12,974 nt of DNA from Ruminococcaceae bacterium UBA3451 (GTDB lineage Bacteria > Bacillota > Clostridia > Oscillospirales > Acutalibacteraceae). Below are positions 1 through 6,705 of this stretch, in pieces. The notes under the pieces are model-generated. The model made no database searches. It saw nothing but the letters and a program-made list of their open reading frames with translations, and had not been told where the DNA came from. The stretch spans positions 70,819 to 83,792 of the forward strand of contig DFRY01000029.1 in the NCBI GenBank assembly GCA_002378845.1, in the 5' to 3' direction. Made by a program: the position numbers and the translations under genes. Numbering within the stretch: the stretch's first letter is position 1; every line of letters begins with the position of its first letter.

Positions 1-536
1 CCCGGAATGCTTTCAATGGTTGCGGTCACATCGCGCAGAGCATACAGCTTTTTGTCCGCTGGCACCAGGTTGCCCGACTGACCGATTACGCTTACACCGA
101 CCTTGCGTACAATGTCAAAAAACTTTTCCCGGTCAATGGAAGTCTGCATGCCGGGAATGGACTCCATTTTGTCCACCGTTCCGCCGGTGTGCCCAAGGCC
201 GCGGCCGCTCATTTTTGCAACACGCACGCCAAGCGAAGCGACAATCGGAGAAATAATCAGCGTTGTTTTGTCGCCGACCCCGCCGGTGCTGTGTTTGTCA
301 ACCTTAATTCCGTCGATGGAGGACAAGTCCACCGTTTCGCCGGAACCGGCCATGCTCATGGTAAGCGTGGCGGTCTCCTGTGCGGTCATTCCTTTAAAAT
401 AAACCGCCATCAGCAATGCGGAAACCTGATAATCCGGAATTTCATTCTTGACATAACCATTGACAAAAAACTCGATTTCTTCCTTTTTCAGTTCCCCGCC
501 ATCACGCTTTTTTGCAATAATATCGTACATTCTCAT
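1..536 (-). CDS. pdp: Pyrimidine-nucleoside phosphorylase, N-terminal part (cut by window edge)
   Basis: This cytoplasmic enzyme cleaves uridine, deoxyuridine or thymidine with phosphate, giving the free base and (deoxy)ribose-1-phosphate. Only the first 178 residues are present; the family is usually about 430-440 residues, so the gene continues left of the window. The N-terminal alpha-helical domain (MRMYDIIAKKRDGGEL) is followed by the phosphate-binding stretch KHSTGGVGDKTT at residues 81-92 and the thymidine/pyrimidine phosphorylase signature SGRGLGHTGGTVDKME at 110-125. The start ATG overlaps the cdd stop codon in an ATGA arrangement (533-536), so translation is probably coupled. An AAAGGGTGA ribosome binding site lies inside the end of cdd. 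Acceptance of uridine as well as thymidine is inferred from its place directly after cytidine deaminase and from the Gram-positive Pdp type; a thymidine phosphorylase (DeoA) is the alternative. Confidence 0.95.
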   Translation of the reverse strand, partial: MRMYDIIAKKRDGGELKKEEIEFFVNGYVKNEIPDYQVSALLMAVYFKGMTAQETATLTMSMAGSGETVDLSSIDGIKVDKHSTGGVGDKTTLIISPIVASLGVRVAKMSGRGLGHTGGTVDKMESIPGMQTSIDREKFFDIVRKVGVSVIGQSGNLVPADKKLYALRDVTATIESIP

Positions 537-964
537 AGTGATTCACCCTTTCCGTCCAAATTCGCGCTGCTGAACCCCAGCGGCAGCAAGTCGCGCAGTG
601 TGTATATCTTCCATTCCTCCGGGCTTTTGGCTAAAATTACACGGAAGCTTTCCGGGTCACAAAACTCCATCATTACCTGGCGGCATACGCCGCAGGGCGG
701 GCAGTACTCGCGGATGGATTCGCCGGCTTTGCCGCCGACAATCGCAATCGCCGTAAACTTACGCTCCCCTTCGCTGACTGCCTTAAAAAAAGCGGTGCGC
801 TCCGCACAGTTTGTCGGGGTATAGGTCGCATTTTCAATATTGCAGCCCAAAACAATTTTTCCGCTTTCCGTCAGCAGAGCCGCCCCCACCTGAAAGCCGG
901 AATACGGAGTGTACGCCATTTCGCGCGCCAAAATTGCGGCGTCGACCAATTTCTTTTCATTCAT
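533..964 (-). CDS. cdd: Cytidine deaminase
   Basis: This enzyme hydrolytically deaminates cytidine and deoxycytidine to uridine and deoxyuridine, feeding the pyrimidine phosphorylase encoded next. The protein has 143 residues, close to the usual length of the small homotetrameric type. The zinc site is visible as Cys53 in NCAERTA, with catalytic Glu55, and Cys91 and Cys94 in PCGVCRQ. The substrate-binding NIEN stretch lies at 42-45. Three cysteine ligands match the Bacillus-type tetrameric enzymes rather than the dimeric E. coli type, which uses His-Cys-Cys. The ATG is preceded by GAAGGTAG about 6 nt upstream. The gene is separated from deoC by 104 nt holding two hairpins, so its expression may be lower than that of the upstream genes. 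The C-terminal tail after residue 128 (FSSANLDGKGESL) carries no motif I recognise. Confidence 0.97.
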   Translation of the reverse strand: MNEKKLVDAAILAREMAYTPYSGFQVGAALLTESGKIVLGCNIENATYTPTNCAERTAFFKAVSEGERKFTAIAIVGGKAGESIREYCPPCGVCRQVMMEFCDPESFRVILAKSPEEWKIYTLRDLLPLGFSSANLDGKGESL

Positions 965-990
965 AAAAACTACCTTCTTTAGCGGTTAAG

Positions 991-1015
991 AAAGGGCGGA
1001 TAAAATCCGCCCTTT
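991..1015 (-). terminator. Terminator-like hairpin (attenuator) between deoC and cdd
   Basis: A perfect 11-bp stem, AAAGGGCGGAT paired with ATCCGCCCTTT, closes a 3-nt loop. Read on the minus strand, the second arm ends CCCTTTCTT, a short interrupted T-run. A smaller stem (GGCTTT-GAAG-AAAGCC, 1037-1052) lies between it and the deoC stop. Because cdd and pdp continue on the same strand only 27 nt further on and have no obvious promoter of their own, I read this as a partial terminator or a 3'-end-protecting structure inside the operon. It could also be a full terminator if cdd-pdp has a promoter I failed to see. Confidence 0.5.
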
Positions 1016-1068
1016 TCGTATGCCAAATTTAGTCATGGCTTTGAAGAAAGCCGGTATTTCAGGAGCCC

Positions 1069-1734
1069 TTAATAACCGTGAGCTTCCTCATTCTTAATAA
1101 TTTTAATGATTCTGCTGGTGCCAAGACGGGAAGCCCCAAGGGAGATAAATTTTTCCGCGTCGTCCAGCGTGCTGATGCCGCCCGCCGCTTTAATGCGGAC
1201 ATGGGGGCCGACATGCGCCGCAAAAAGGGCAACGTCGTCAAAAGTAGCACCCGCCGTGGAAAACCCGGTGGAGGTTTTGATGAAATCCGCACCGGAATTT
1301 GTTACGACTTCGCACATCTTAATTTTTTCTTCCTGAGTCAAAAGGCAGGTTTCGATAATTACCTTTAAAATACGGCCGCCGCAGGCTGCTTTGATCTGGC
1401 GGATTTCATCCAGCTGCAAATCATACAGGCCGTCTTTAATATAGCCGATATTGATGACCATATCAATTTCGTCCGCGCCGTTCTGAATGGCATCCTTTGT
1501 TTCGAACACCTTTGCCGCAGTGGTAGCGTAGCCGTTTGGGAAACCAATGACCGTACAAACAGCCATTTTGTCGCCCACATACTCTTTTGCGCGCTTCACA
1601 TAAGAGGCAGGAATACAAACCGACGCGGTGCCGTATTGCACGGCATCGTCACAAATCTGCTTGATCTCCGCCCAGGTAGCGGTTTGTGTCAGCAAAGTAT
1701 GGTCAACTTTATTTAATATTTCTTTGTTCTCCAT
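1069..1734 (-). CDS. deoC: Deoxyribose-phosphate aldolase
   Basis: This class I aldolase (TIM barrel, cytoplasmic) cleaves 2-deoxy-D-ribose-5-phosphate into glyceraldehyde-3-phosphate and acetaldehyde, the last step of deoxynucleoside catabolism. The protein has 221 residues, normal for the short bacterial form. The Schiff-base lysine is Lys153 in DFIKTSTGF, the second essential lysine is Lys182 in VRIKAAGG, and the proton-relay aspartate is Asp91 in GADEIDMVINIG. The protein ends in tyrosine (HGY); a C-terminal tyrosine contributes to catalysis in the E. coli enzyme. The start follows an AGGAG ribosome binding site 7 nt upstream. It lies 42 nt after the second permease gene, so it is transcribed with the transporter. 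Its presence indicates that deoxynucleosides are degraded for carbon, not only salvaged for bases. Confidence 0.97.
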   Translation of the reverse strand: MENKEILNKVDHTLLTQTATWAEIKQICDDAVQYGTASVCIPASYVKRAKEYVGDKMAVCTVIGFPNGYATTAAKVFETKDAIQNGADEIDMVINIGYIKDGLYDLQLDEIRQIKAACGGRILKVIIETCLLTQEEKIKMCEVVTNSGADFIKTSTGFSTAGATFDDVALFAAHVGPHVRIKAAGGISTLDDAEKFISLGASRLGTSRIIKIIKNEEAHGY

Positions 1735-1776
1735 TTTCTTCTCCTATTCTGCATTCTGCTTTTCGCAGTTCCGCGT

Positions 1777-2703
1777 TTATCTTACCCCTTTTTCGTACGG
1801 CTCGCCGTCTGCCTTCGGCGCTACGGAACGACCGACAAACAGGATGAGAACGACGATGGTAAGAATATACGGAAGCATAGCAAGAATCTGGCTCGGTACG
1901 GCGACGATGCTGTCGTTGCCGCCAAGCACTACGGTAAGTGCCTGGGCGAAGCCAAACAGCATGCAGGCACCGTAAGCGCCGATTGGGGTCCATTTACCGA
2001 AAATAACCGCTGCCAGCGCAATGAAGCCCTGCCCGCTGATTGCTGTCGGCGTAAACTGGGAAATAATCGCCAGCGTCATGGAAGCACCGCCGAATCCGGC
2101 TAAAATACCGGAAGCAATTACGCAGGCGTAACGCGTACGGCCGACGTTAATGCCAAGGGTGTCCGCCGCCGCCGGATGTTCCCCTACCGCGCGAACATGA
2201 AGTCCCCATTTTGTTCTGTACAGGAAAAACCAAAGCAAAACCGCCGCAATTAATGCAAGAACAACGGTAATGTCCACATTCAGATTTTTAGCCGGACTGT
2301 CACCAAACGCATTTTCTCCGAAAAGCTTCGGAAGCGTATTGGACGGCAAGGTCATGGTTGCATTTGAAAATAAAAGACGGCAGAAAAACAGCGACACACC
2401 GGGCCCGATTAAGTTGATTGCAATGCCGGAAATCGTCTGGTCTGCTTTAAAAGTAACAGACGCAATTGCATGCAGTAGAGAAATCAACCCGCCCGCAGCG
2501 CCTGCGGCAAGCAGGCCGAGCCAAGGGTTGCCCGTAAAGTAACTGACCGACGCGGCCGTAAATGCACCGACTGTCATCATTCCTTCAATTCCGATGTTAA
2601 CAACACCGGACCGTTCGGAAATCACCCCGCCGAGCGCACCAAACACCAGCGGTGTGGAGTACATCAGTGTAATACCGATGAGTAATAACAAACTACTTAG
2701 CAC
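1777..2703 (-). CDS. nupQ: Nucleoside ABC transporter permease (NupQ/YufQ type)
   Basis: This is an integral membrane subunit of the nucleoside importer, of the branched-chain amino acid/ribose permease family (BPD_transp_2). About 8 hydrophobic segments are visible. Family motifs are NIGIEGMM (with GVISERSGVV before it), a cytoplasmic loop RAVGEHPAAADTLGINV that should contact the ATPase, and GQGFIALAAVIFGKWTPIGA near the C-terminus. I place the start at the GTG at 2703, giving 308 residues: AGAGAGGT lies 7 nt upstream, and the protein then opens directly with the first membrane helix. The frame is open further upstream to an ATG at 2748, but that would add a charged 15-residue stretch and deepen the overlap with the preceding gene. 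The chosen start overlaps the other permease gene by 11 nt, indicating translational coupling. The symbol follows the B. subtilis nupNOPQ guanosine transporter; the exact substrate here is not proven. Confidence 0.93.
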   Translation of the reverse strand: MLSSLLLLIGITLMYSTPLVFGALGGVISERSGVVNIGIEGMMTVGAFTAASVSYFTGNPWLGLLAAGAAGGLISLLHAIASVTFKADQTISGIAINLIGPGVSLFFCRLLFSNATMTLPSNTLPKLFGENAFGDSPAKNLNVDITVVLALIAAVLLWFFLYRTKWGLHVRAVGEHPAAADTLGINVGRTRYACVIASGILAGFGGASMTLAIISQFTPTAISGQGFIALAAVIFGKWTPIGAYGACMLFGFAQALTVVLGGNDSIVAVPSQILAMLPYILTIVVLILFVGRSVAPKADGEPYEKGVR

Positions 2704-3820
2704 GACCAGCACCTCTCTTTTCCAGTCTGTCCGCAAGGGAAGGCACAATTTTGGTTAGTGCCACAAAAAACACGATTGTTCCAATCATAATGTTGATAAT
2801 TTCCGAAGGAGCGCCAACATCCTGCTGTACGCTCTGGCCGCCGTAGAGCAGACCGCCGAAAAGCAGCCCTGCAAAAATACAGCCTATGGGCGACGAACCG
2901 GCGATCAATGCGACCGAAAGCCCGTTGAAGCCGTTGTTTTCAAAAGCGGCCATGGTTGAAATTTTATGCGGAGAAGTGCCCGTAATTGCCAGCGCGCCGG
3001 CAAGTCCTGCCAAAGCACCCGCAATAATCATCGCCTGTGTAATATTACGGTTTACGTTAATGCCCGCAAATTCCGCTGCGTCGCGGTTAAACCCAACGGA
3101 GCGAAGCTCGTAGCCTTTTGCGGAACGGTACAGAAGTACCCAAATCACGATTGCCATAATAACGGCAACAAGGATACCAAAGTTCACATCGGTTTTTAAC
3201 ATCATTTCATACAGCCACTCATGCGGTTTCAATGCAGCCATTCCTGCCTTGGAAGCTTTCCAGTTCGGCAGAAGCATGGTAAAGCTGGAATCATTCACCG
3301 GATAGGAACTGGTTGAGTTCGGCTGGTGATATGCCGGCGTATTTACGATAAAGTTGGAAAGATAAAGCGCAATCCAGTTCAGCATGATACTGGTAATAAC
3401 TTCGTGGATTCCGAATTTTGCTTTCAAATAACCGATAATACCGCCGAAAAGTGCCCCGGCAAGTACGCCGGACAAAACTACCAGCGGAATCTGAATCGGT
3501 GCCGCCAGGTTCAGCTTGGAACCGACGCAAACCGAAGCAATGGTACCCGCTATGTATTGGCCTTCGGCGCCAATGTTAAACATACCGGTTTTAAATGCAA
3601 ATGCAACGCTTAATCCTGTTAAAATAATCGGTGTTGCTTTAATAATCACATTCGAAATGTATTTCGGTCTTGCAAAAACGCCCTGAAACAGTGCGCCAAA
3701 CGCCTGCCACGGATTGTACCCGGCAAAGACAAGAACGATTGCCGCAACTAAGAAGCCGAATAAAATGGCGATTAAAGTTGAAGTAATCGGCTTTTTAAGA
3801 ATTTTGACTGTCGTTTGCAT
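2693..3820 (-). CDS. nupP: Nucleoside ABC transporter permease (NupP/YufP type)
   Basis: This is the first of the two membrane subunits of the importer, 375 residues long, with an N-terminal helix (residues about 13-33) followed by the BPD_transp_2 core. Family hallmarks are AFAFKTGMFNIGAEGQYIAGTIA (about 75-97), the coupling loop RSVGFNRDAAEFAGINV, and NNGFNGLSVALIAGSSPIGCIFAGLLFGGLLYGG near the C-terminus. A soluble-looking loop rich in Ser, Asn and Pro (YHQPNSTSSYPVNDSS) sits in the middle and is probably extracytoplasmic. The ATG is preceded by GGGAGG 8 nt upstream and lies inside the 3' end of the ATPase gene (26-nt overlap). NupP-type subunits are typically longer than their NupQ partners, as seen here (375 versus 308). 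It should pair with the nupQ product as a heterodimer in the membrane. Confidence 0.94.
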   Translation of the reverse strand: MQTTVKILKKPITSTLIAILFGFLVAAIVLVFAGYNPWQAFGALFQGVFARPKYISNVIIKATPIILTGLSVAFAFKTGMFNIGAEGQYIAGTIASVCVGSKLNLAAPIQIPLVVLSGVLAGALFGGIIGYLKAKFGIHEVITSIMLNWIALYLSNFIVNTPAYHQPNSTSSYPVNDSSFTMLLPNWKASKAGMAALKPHEWLYEMMLKTDVNFGILVAVIMAIVIWVLLYRSAKGYELRSVGFNRDAAEFAGINVNRNITQAMIIAGALAGLAGALAITGTSPHKISTMAAFENNGFNGLSVALIAGSSPIGCIFAGLLFGGLLYGGQSVQQDVGAPSEIINIMIGTIVFFVALTKIVPSLADRLEKRGAGRAK

Positions 3821-5345
3821 TCCGCTTACCTCCCGCCATTAAAAGTCCGATGGTTTTCTCATCTACTTCACCCTGTTTAAAACTGTCTGAAATACTGCCC
3901 GCGTAGATTACATCAATGGTATCTGCAACATTCATAACTTCGTCCAGTTCCAGCGATATTAAAAGAATCGCTTTGCCCGCGTCGCGCTCACGAATCAACG
4001 TTTTATGTACGTATTCGATTGCGCCTACATCCAATCCGCGTGTTGGCTGAACGGCGATGAGCAGATCGGGCTGATTCGAAATTTCACGCGCAATAATCAC
4101 CTTTTGCTGGTTACCGCCGGAAAGGCCGCGTACCGGTTGGTTTTCACAATCCGCAGGACGAATGTCGTAATCCGCAATCAAACCTTTTGTATAAGCAATA
4201 ATTTCACTGCGGTTCAGCATTCCGTTTTTGCAGAAGTCTTTTGACCGGTATTTTTCAATCACCGCGTTTTCCGCTACGGTAAACGGAAGCACCAATCCGC
4301 GTTTTTGGCGGTCCTCATGGATAGTCGAAATTTTATGGTCAATCACATTGCGCGGCGTAGTATTCTGAATTTCCTGCCCGTTGATCTTAATGGTTCCGCT
4401 TTCCGCCCGCGTCAGGCAGGTAATGGCTTCCACCAATTCCTTCTGGCCGTTGCCGTCGATTCCGGCAATTCCGACAATTTCGCCTTTGCGCACCGTAAGG
4501 GACAGATTTTTCACAGCGTCGAGCTTACGCTCATCCTTTACCGTAAGATTGTCGATTTCGAACACAACATCGCCGGGAGTGGCCGGTGTTTTATCAACGA
4601 CCAGCTTCACCGCATGCCCCACCATCTTGGTGGCAAGCTCTTCCTGGTCAATGTCGGCAACCTCAACGGTGTCAATGTATTGCCCGCGGCGGATAATGGT
4701 GCAGACGTCGGAGGACGCCTTGATTTCTTTCAGCTTGTGCGTGATGATGATAATCGTTTTCCCATCCGCAATCAGGCTGTGCATGATTTTAATCAGCTCA
4801 TCAATTTCCTGCGGGGTAAGCACGGCGGTCGGCTCATCTAAAATAAGAAGGTCGACACCGCGGTAAAGAGCCTTTAATATTTCAACACGCTGCTGCATTC
4901 CAACAGAAATATCTTCGATTTTTGCGTCCGGGTTTACTTCAAGCCCGTATTTTTTAACAATTTCGAGGATCCCCTCGCGTGCTTTTTTCATATCTATAAC
5001 GCCAAATTGATTAGCAACCTCGTTACCGAGGATGATATTCTGAGTTACTGTGAAATTGTCAACCAGCATAAAATGCTGATGAACCATACCGATACCGTGT
5101 TCAATTGCAACATTCGGATTTTTTATGTTCACCTTTTCTCCGTTTAAGAAGATTTCGCCTGCTTCGGCCTGATACAGACCGTACAGCACATTCATAAGTG
5201 TGCTTTTTCCTGCGCCGTTCTCGCCCAAAATAGCGTGAATCGAGCCCTTTTTGACATCCAAATTCACATCATCCAGGGCACAAAAGGAGCCAAACATTTT
5301 GGTAATACCGTGCATTTGCACCGCGTATTCCTTACTGACTTCCAT
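3795..5345 (-). CDS. nupO: Nucleoside ABC transporter ATPase, two fused nucleotide-binding domains (NupO/YufO type)
   Basis: This 516-residue cytoplasmic protein energises the importer. NBD1 (about 8-245) has a canonical Walker A GENGAGKST (41-49), Q-loop Gln90, a divergent signature SVGMQQ (147-152), Walker B LLILDEP (166-172) and switch His in THKL. NBD2 (about 262-505) has a P-loop-like GIDGNGQKE (295-303) lacking the GK[ST] residues, a canonical signature LSGGNQQ (408-414), and a degenerate Walker B LLIAVQP with Gln433 in place of the catalytic Glu. NBD1 Walker motifs plus the NBD2 signature can therefore form one complete ATP site, while the reverse site is degenerate on both sides. As far as I know this asymmetry is usual in BMP-linked transporters. 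AAGGGGG lies about 8 nt before the ATG. A stem-loop separates it from the upstream lipoprotein gene, and it overlaps nupP. Confidence 0.95.
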   Translation of the reverse strand: MEVSKEYAVQMHGITKMFGSFCALDDVNLDVKKGSIHAILGENGAGKSTLMNVLYGLYQAEAGEIFLNGEKVNIKNPNVAIEHGIGMVHQHFMLVDNFTVTQNIILGNEVANQFGVIDMKKAREGILEIVKKYGLEVNPDAKIEDISVGMQQRVEILKALYRGVDLLILDEPTAVLTPQEIDELIKIMHSLIADGKTIIIITHKLKEIKASSDVCTIIRRGQYIDTVEVADIDQEELATKMVGHAVKLVVDKTPATPGDVVFEIDNLTVKDERKLDAVKNLSLTVRKGEIVGIAGIDGNGQKELVEAITCLTRAESGTIKINGQEIQNTTPRNVIDHKISTIHEDRQKRGLVLPFTVAENAVIEKYRSKDFCKNGMLNRSEIIAYTKGLIADYDIRPADCENQPVRGLSGGNQQKVIIAREISNQPDLLIAVQPTRGLDVGAIEYVHKTLIRERDAGKAILLISLELDEVMNVADTIDVIYAGSISDSFKQGEVDEKTIGLLMAGGKRNANDSQNS

Positions 5346-5383
5346 TACAATAAACCCCCTTGCCTTCCTTGAATCTCGTTACA

Positions 5384-5419
5384 CACAACGGGGCGACATA
5401 TAATGTACGCCCCGCTGTG
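5384..5419 (-). other. Intercistronic stem-loop between binding-protein and ATPase genes
   Basis: Twelve-nt arms (CACAACGGGGCG at 5384-5395 and CGCCCCGCTGTG at 5408-5419) flank a 12-nt loop. In minus-strand RNA all 12 positions pair, one as G.U; in plus-strand RNA the same position would be an A.C mismatch. This asymmetry favours a role in the minus-strand transcript. No T-run follows, so it is probably not an efficient terminator. Stem-loops at this position commonly protect the upstream binding-protein message and raise its level above that of the membrane components; that role is inferred here. Confidence 0.6.
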
Positions 5420-5451
5420 AGAAGAGATTTATTAAATGGGATTGCGAAGAA

Positions 5452-6549
5452 TTATTTCAGGGTTGCTTCGTACTTTGTGAACTCATCCTTGTTGGCCGGA
5501 GGAGTAATTTCTTTATCTTTGATCTTCTGTTCCAGAGCCATTGCTGCGTTGTAAGTTTCGTCGCCCATCAGCTTATGCTCTGTCGGAATGCCAACAGCAT
5601 CTTCTGTAAGACCGTAAGTGTAAGTTTTGCCGCCGATTTCTTTGCCGTCAATTGCATCCTTGGAAACAAGCTCAACCGCCTGGTTTACAAGTTTCATTGC
5701 GGAAGTAAGCACGTTGTCCGGAGCAAGGTAAGCCTGGTCACGGTCAACGCCGATTGCAAATTTGTTGGCTTCTTTTGCAGCTTCAATAACGCCTACGCCA
5801 ACACCGCCTGCTGCGTGGAATACAACGTCGCAGCCGTTGGAGAACATCTTCTGTGCAATTGCCTTGCCTTTGGATGCATCGGAAAAGCTTTCAGCATACT
5901 GAGCGTCAACAGTAATTGTTTTGCCCATTTCTTTGGAAGCGTAAGCAACGCCGGCCTTATAGCCGTATTCAAACTGGTCGATAACTGCGCTGGTCATGCC
6001 GCCGACAAAACCGACTTTGCCTGTCTTTGTTGTTTTCGCAGCAATATAGCCGACTAAGAAGGAAGGCTCCTGAGCACGGAACACAACACCGGTTACGTTT
6101 GCAGGTGTTTTGTCGCCGTAATCATTATCAACGATAGCATAGCTGATGTCAGGGTTGGCTTTTGCAGCGTTTGTGATTGCGTCTGCCATAGCAAAACCTA
6201 CGCCCCAAATGAGCTTGTTGCCGTCGTCGGCTTCTTTATCAAGGTTTGTGGCATAATCGGATTCCTGCTTGGATTCGGTATAGCTGACATCTGCGCCAGT
6301 ATCGGCCTTAAGCTTCTGCAGGCCTTCCCATGAAGACTGGTTAAAGGACTGATCGTTAACACCGCCGGTATCGGTAACCATCGCGATCTTAAAATCTGTC
6401 TTGGCCTCTGTAGATGAGGCTTCGGCTGCACTGGAAGCCGGTGTGCTGGCTGCTGCCTGGCTAGAGGCCGCTGTGTTGGAGCCGGATGCGCACGCAGTTG
6501 CGGATGCAGCCATAACAACTGCAAGCAAGAGTGCTACAATTTTCTTCAT
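5452..6549 (-). CDS. nupN: BMP-family nucleoside-binding lipoprotein (NupN/PnrA type)
   Basis: This is the extracytoplasmic substrate receptor of the importer, 365 residues. A signal peptide (KK, then hydrophobic residues 4-17) ends in the lipobox ATAC, so Cys20 should be lipidated and anchor the protein to the outer face of the membrane. Residues 21-52 form a Ser/Ala/Thr/Glu-rich linker. The BMP fold (basic membrane protein; PnrA, Med, BmpA) begins with FKIAMVTDTGGVNDQSFNQSSWEGL (53-77); this region binds nucleoside in characterised relatives. Later landmarks are VGFVGGM and VFHAAGGVGVGVIEAA. AGGAGGA lies about 8 nt before the ATG. It has its own promoter (6602-6630), separate from the head of the locus, which fits the need for excess receptor. 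B. subtilis NupN belongs to a guanosine transporter; the neighbouring catabolic genes suggest broad (deoxy)nucleoside use here. Confidence 0.95.
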   Translation of the reverse strand: MKKIVALLLAVVMAASATACASGSNTAASSQAAASTPASSAAEASSTEAKTDFKIAMVTDTGGVNDQSFNQSSWEGLQKLKADTGADVSYTESKQESDYATNLDKEADDGNKLIWGVGFAMADAITNAAKANPDISYAIVDNDYGDKTPANVTGVVFRAQEPSFLVGYIAAKTTKTGKVGFVGGMTSAVIDQFEYGYKAGVAYASKEMGKTITVDAQYAESFSDASKGKAIAQKMFSNGCDVVFHAAGGVGVGVIEAAKEANKFAIGVDRDQAYLAPDNVLTSAMKLVNQAVELVSKDAIDGKEIGGKTYTYGLTEDAVGIPTEHKLMGDETYNAAMALEQKIKDKEITPPANKDEFTKYEATLK

Positions 6550-6585
6550 GAAATTTTCCTCCTAAATTATGTTTGGATATTTTTA

Positions 6586-6606
6586 AATATCACAATATGT
6601 GATATT
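6586..6606. promoter_or_regulatory. 21-bp palindrome over the -10 box and start site of the lipoprotein promoter
   Basis: Perfect 9-nt arms AATATCACA (6586-6594) and TGTGATATT (6598-6606) flank ATA. It overlaps the -10 box at 6602-6607 and the predicted start site near 6595, the classic position for a repressor operator. Only half would be transcribed, so it is unlikely to act as an RNA hairpin. It does not resemble the CG-centred LacI-type sites near the regulator gene, so another regulator may bind here. I do not recognise the cognate protein. Confidence 0.6.
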
Positions 6607-6630
6607 ACTCCCTTCGACAGGATTTTTCAA
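6602..6630 (-). promoter_or_regulatory. Sigma-A type promoter for the transporter genes
   Basis: On the minus strand, -35 TTGAAA (6625-6630) and -10 TAATAT (6602-6607) are separated by exactly 17 bp. The predicted start near 6595 leaves a leader of about 45 nt before the lipoprotein ATG. This would let nupNOPQ-deoC-cdd-pdp be expressed independently of the regulator-deoB-deoD segment upstream. Confidence 0.7.
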
Positions 6631-6640
6631 TAGCAACGTG

Positions 6641-6681
6641 AATTCTGCAAAATTTTTTCTTAATTCTGCGAATTTTTTCTT
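6641..6681. repeat. Two-copy tandem repeat upstream of the lipoprotein promoter
   Basis: Two adjacent units of 21 and 20 bp (6641-6661 and 6662-6681) each start AATTCTGC and continue AATTTTTTCTT, differing by one substitution and one indel. Each holds a small near-palindrome: AATTCTGCAAAATT (6641-6654) and AATTCTGCGAATT (6662-6674). They sit about 10 bp upstream of the -35 box and are spaced two helical turns apart. Options are paired protein-binding sites or phased A-tracts acting as an UP-like element. The match to the CodY consensus is poor. Confidence 0.6.
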
Positions 6682-6705
6682 ATTTTTTAAACTTTGGGTT
6701 CCAAA

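Noticed and set aside
189..824. Long plus-strand open frame of 211 codons opposite pdp and cdd
   Set aside because: It is antisense to two well-recognised enzymes, shows no domain, and has no ribosome binding site. Similar plus-strand frames opposite deoC, nupO, nupN, deoB and corA were rejected for the same reason.
2704..2748. Upstream ATG start for the NupQ-type permease
   Set aside because: It would add a charged non-membrane stretch (MCLPLRTDWKREVLV), lacks a clear ribosome binding site and increases overlap with nupP; GTG 2703 has AGAGAGGT at proper spacing.
6641..6654. CodY box upstream of the lipoprotein promoter
   Set aside because: AATTTTGCAGAATT on the minus strand looks like AATTTTCWGAAAATT but mismatches the centre and much of the right arm when aligned position by position.
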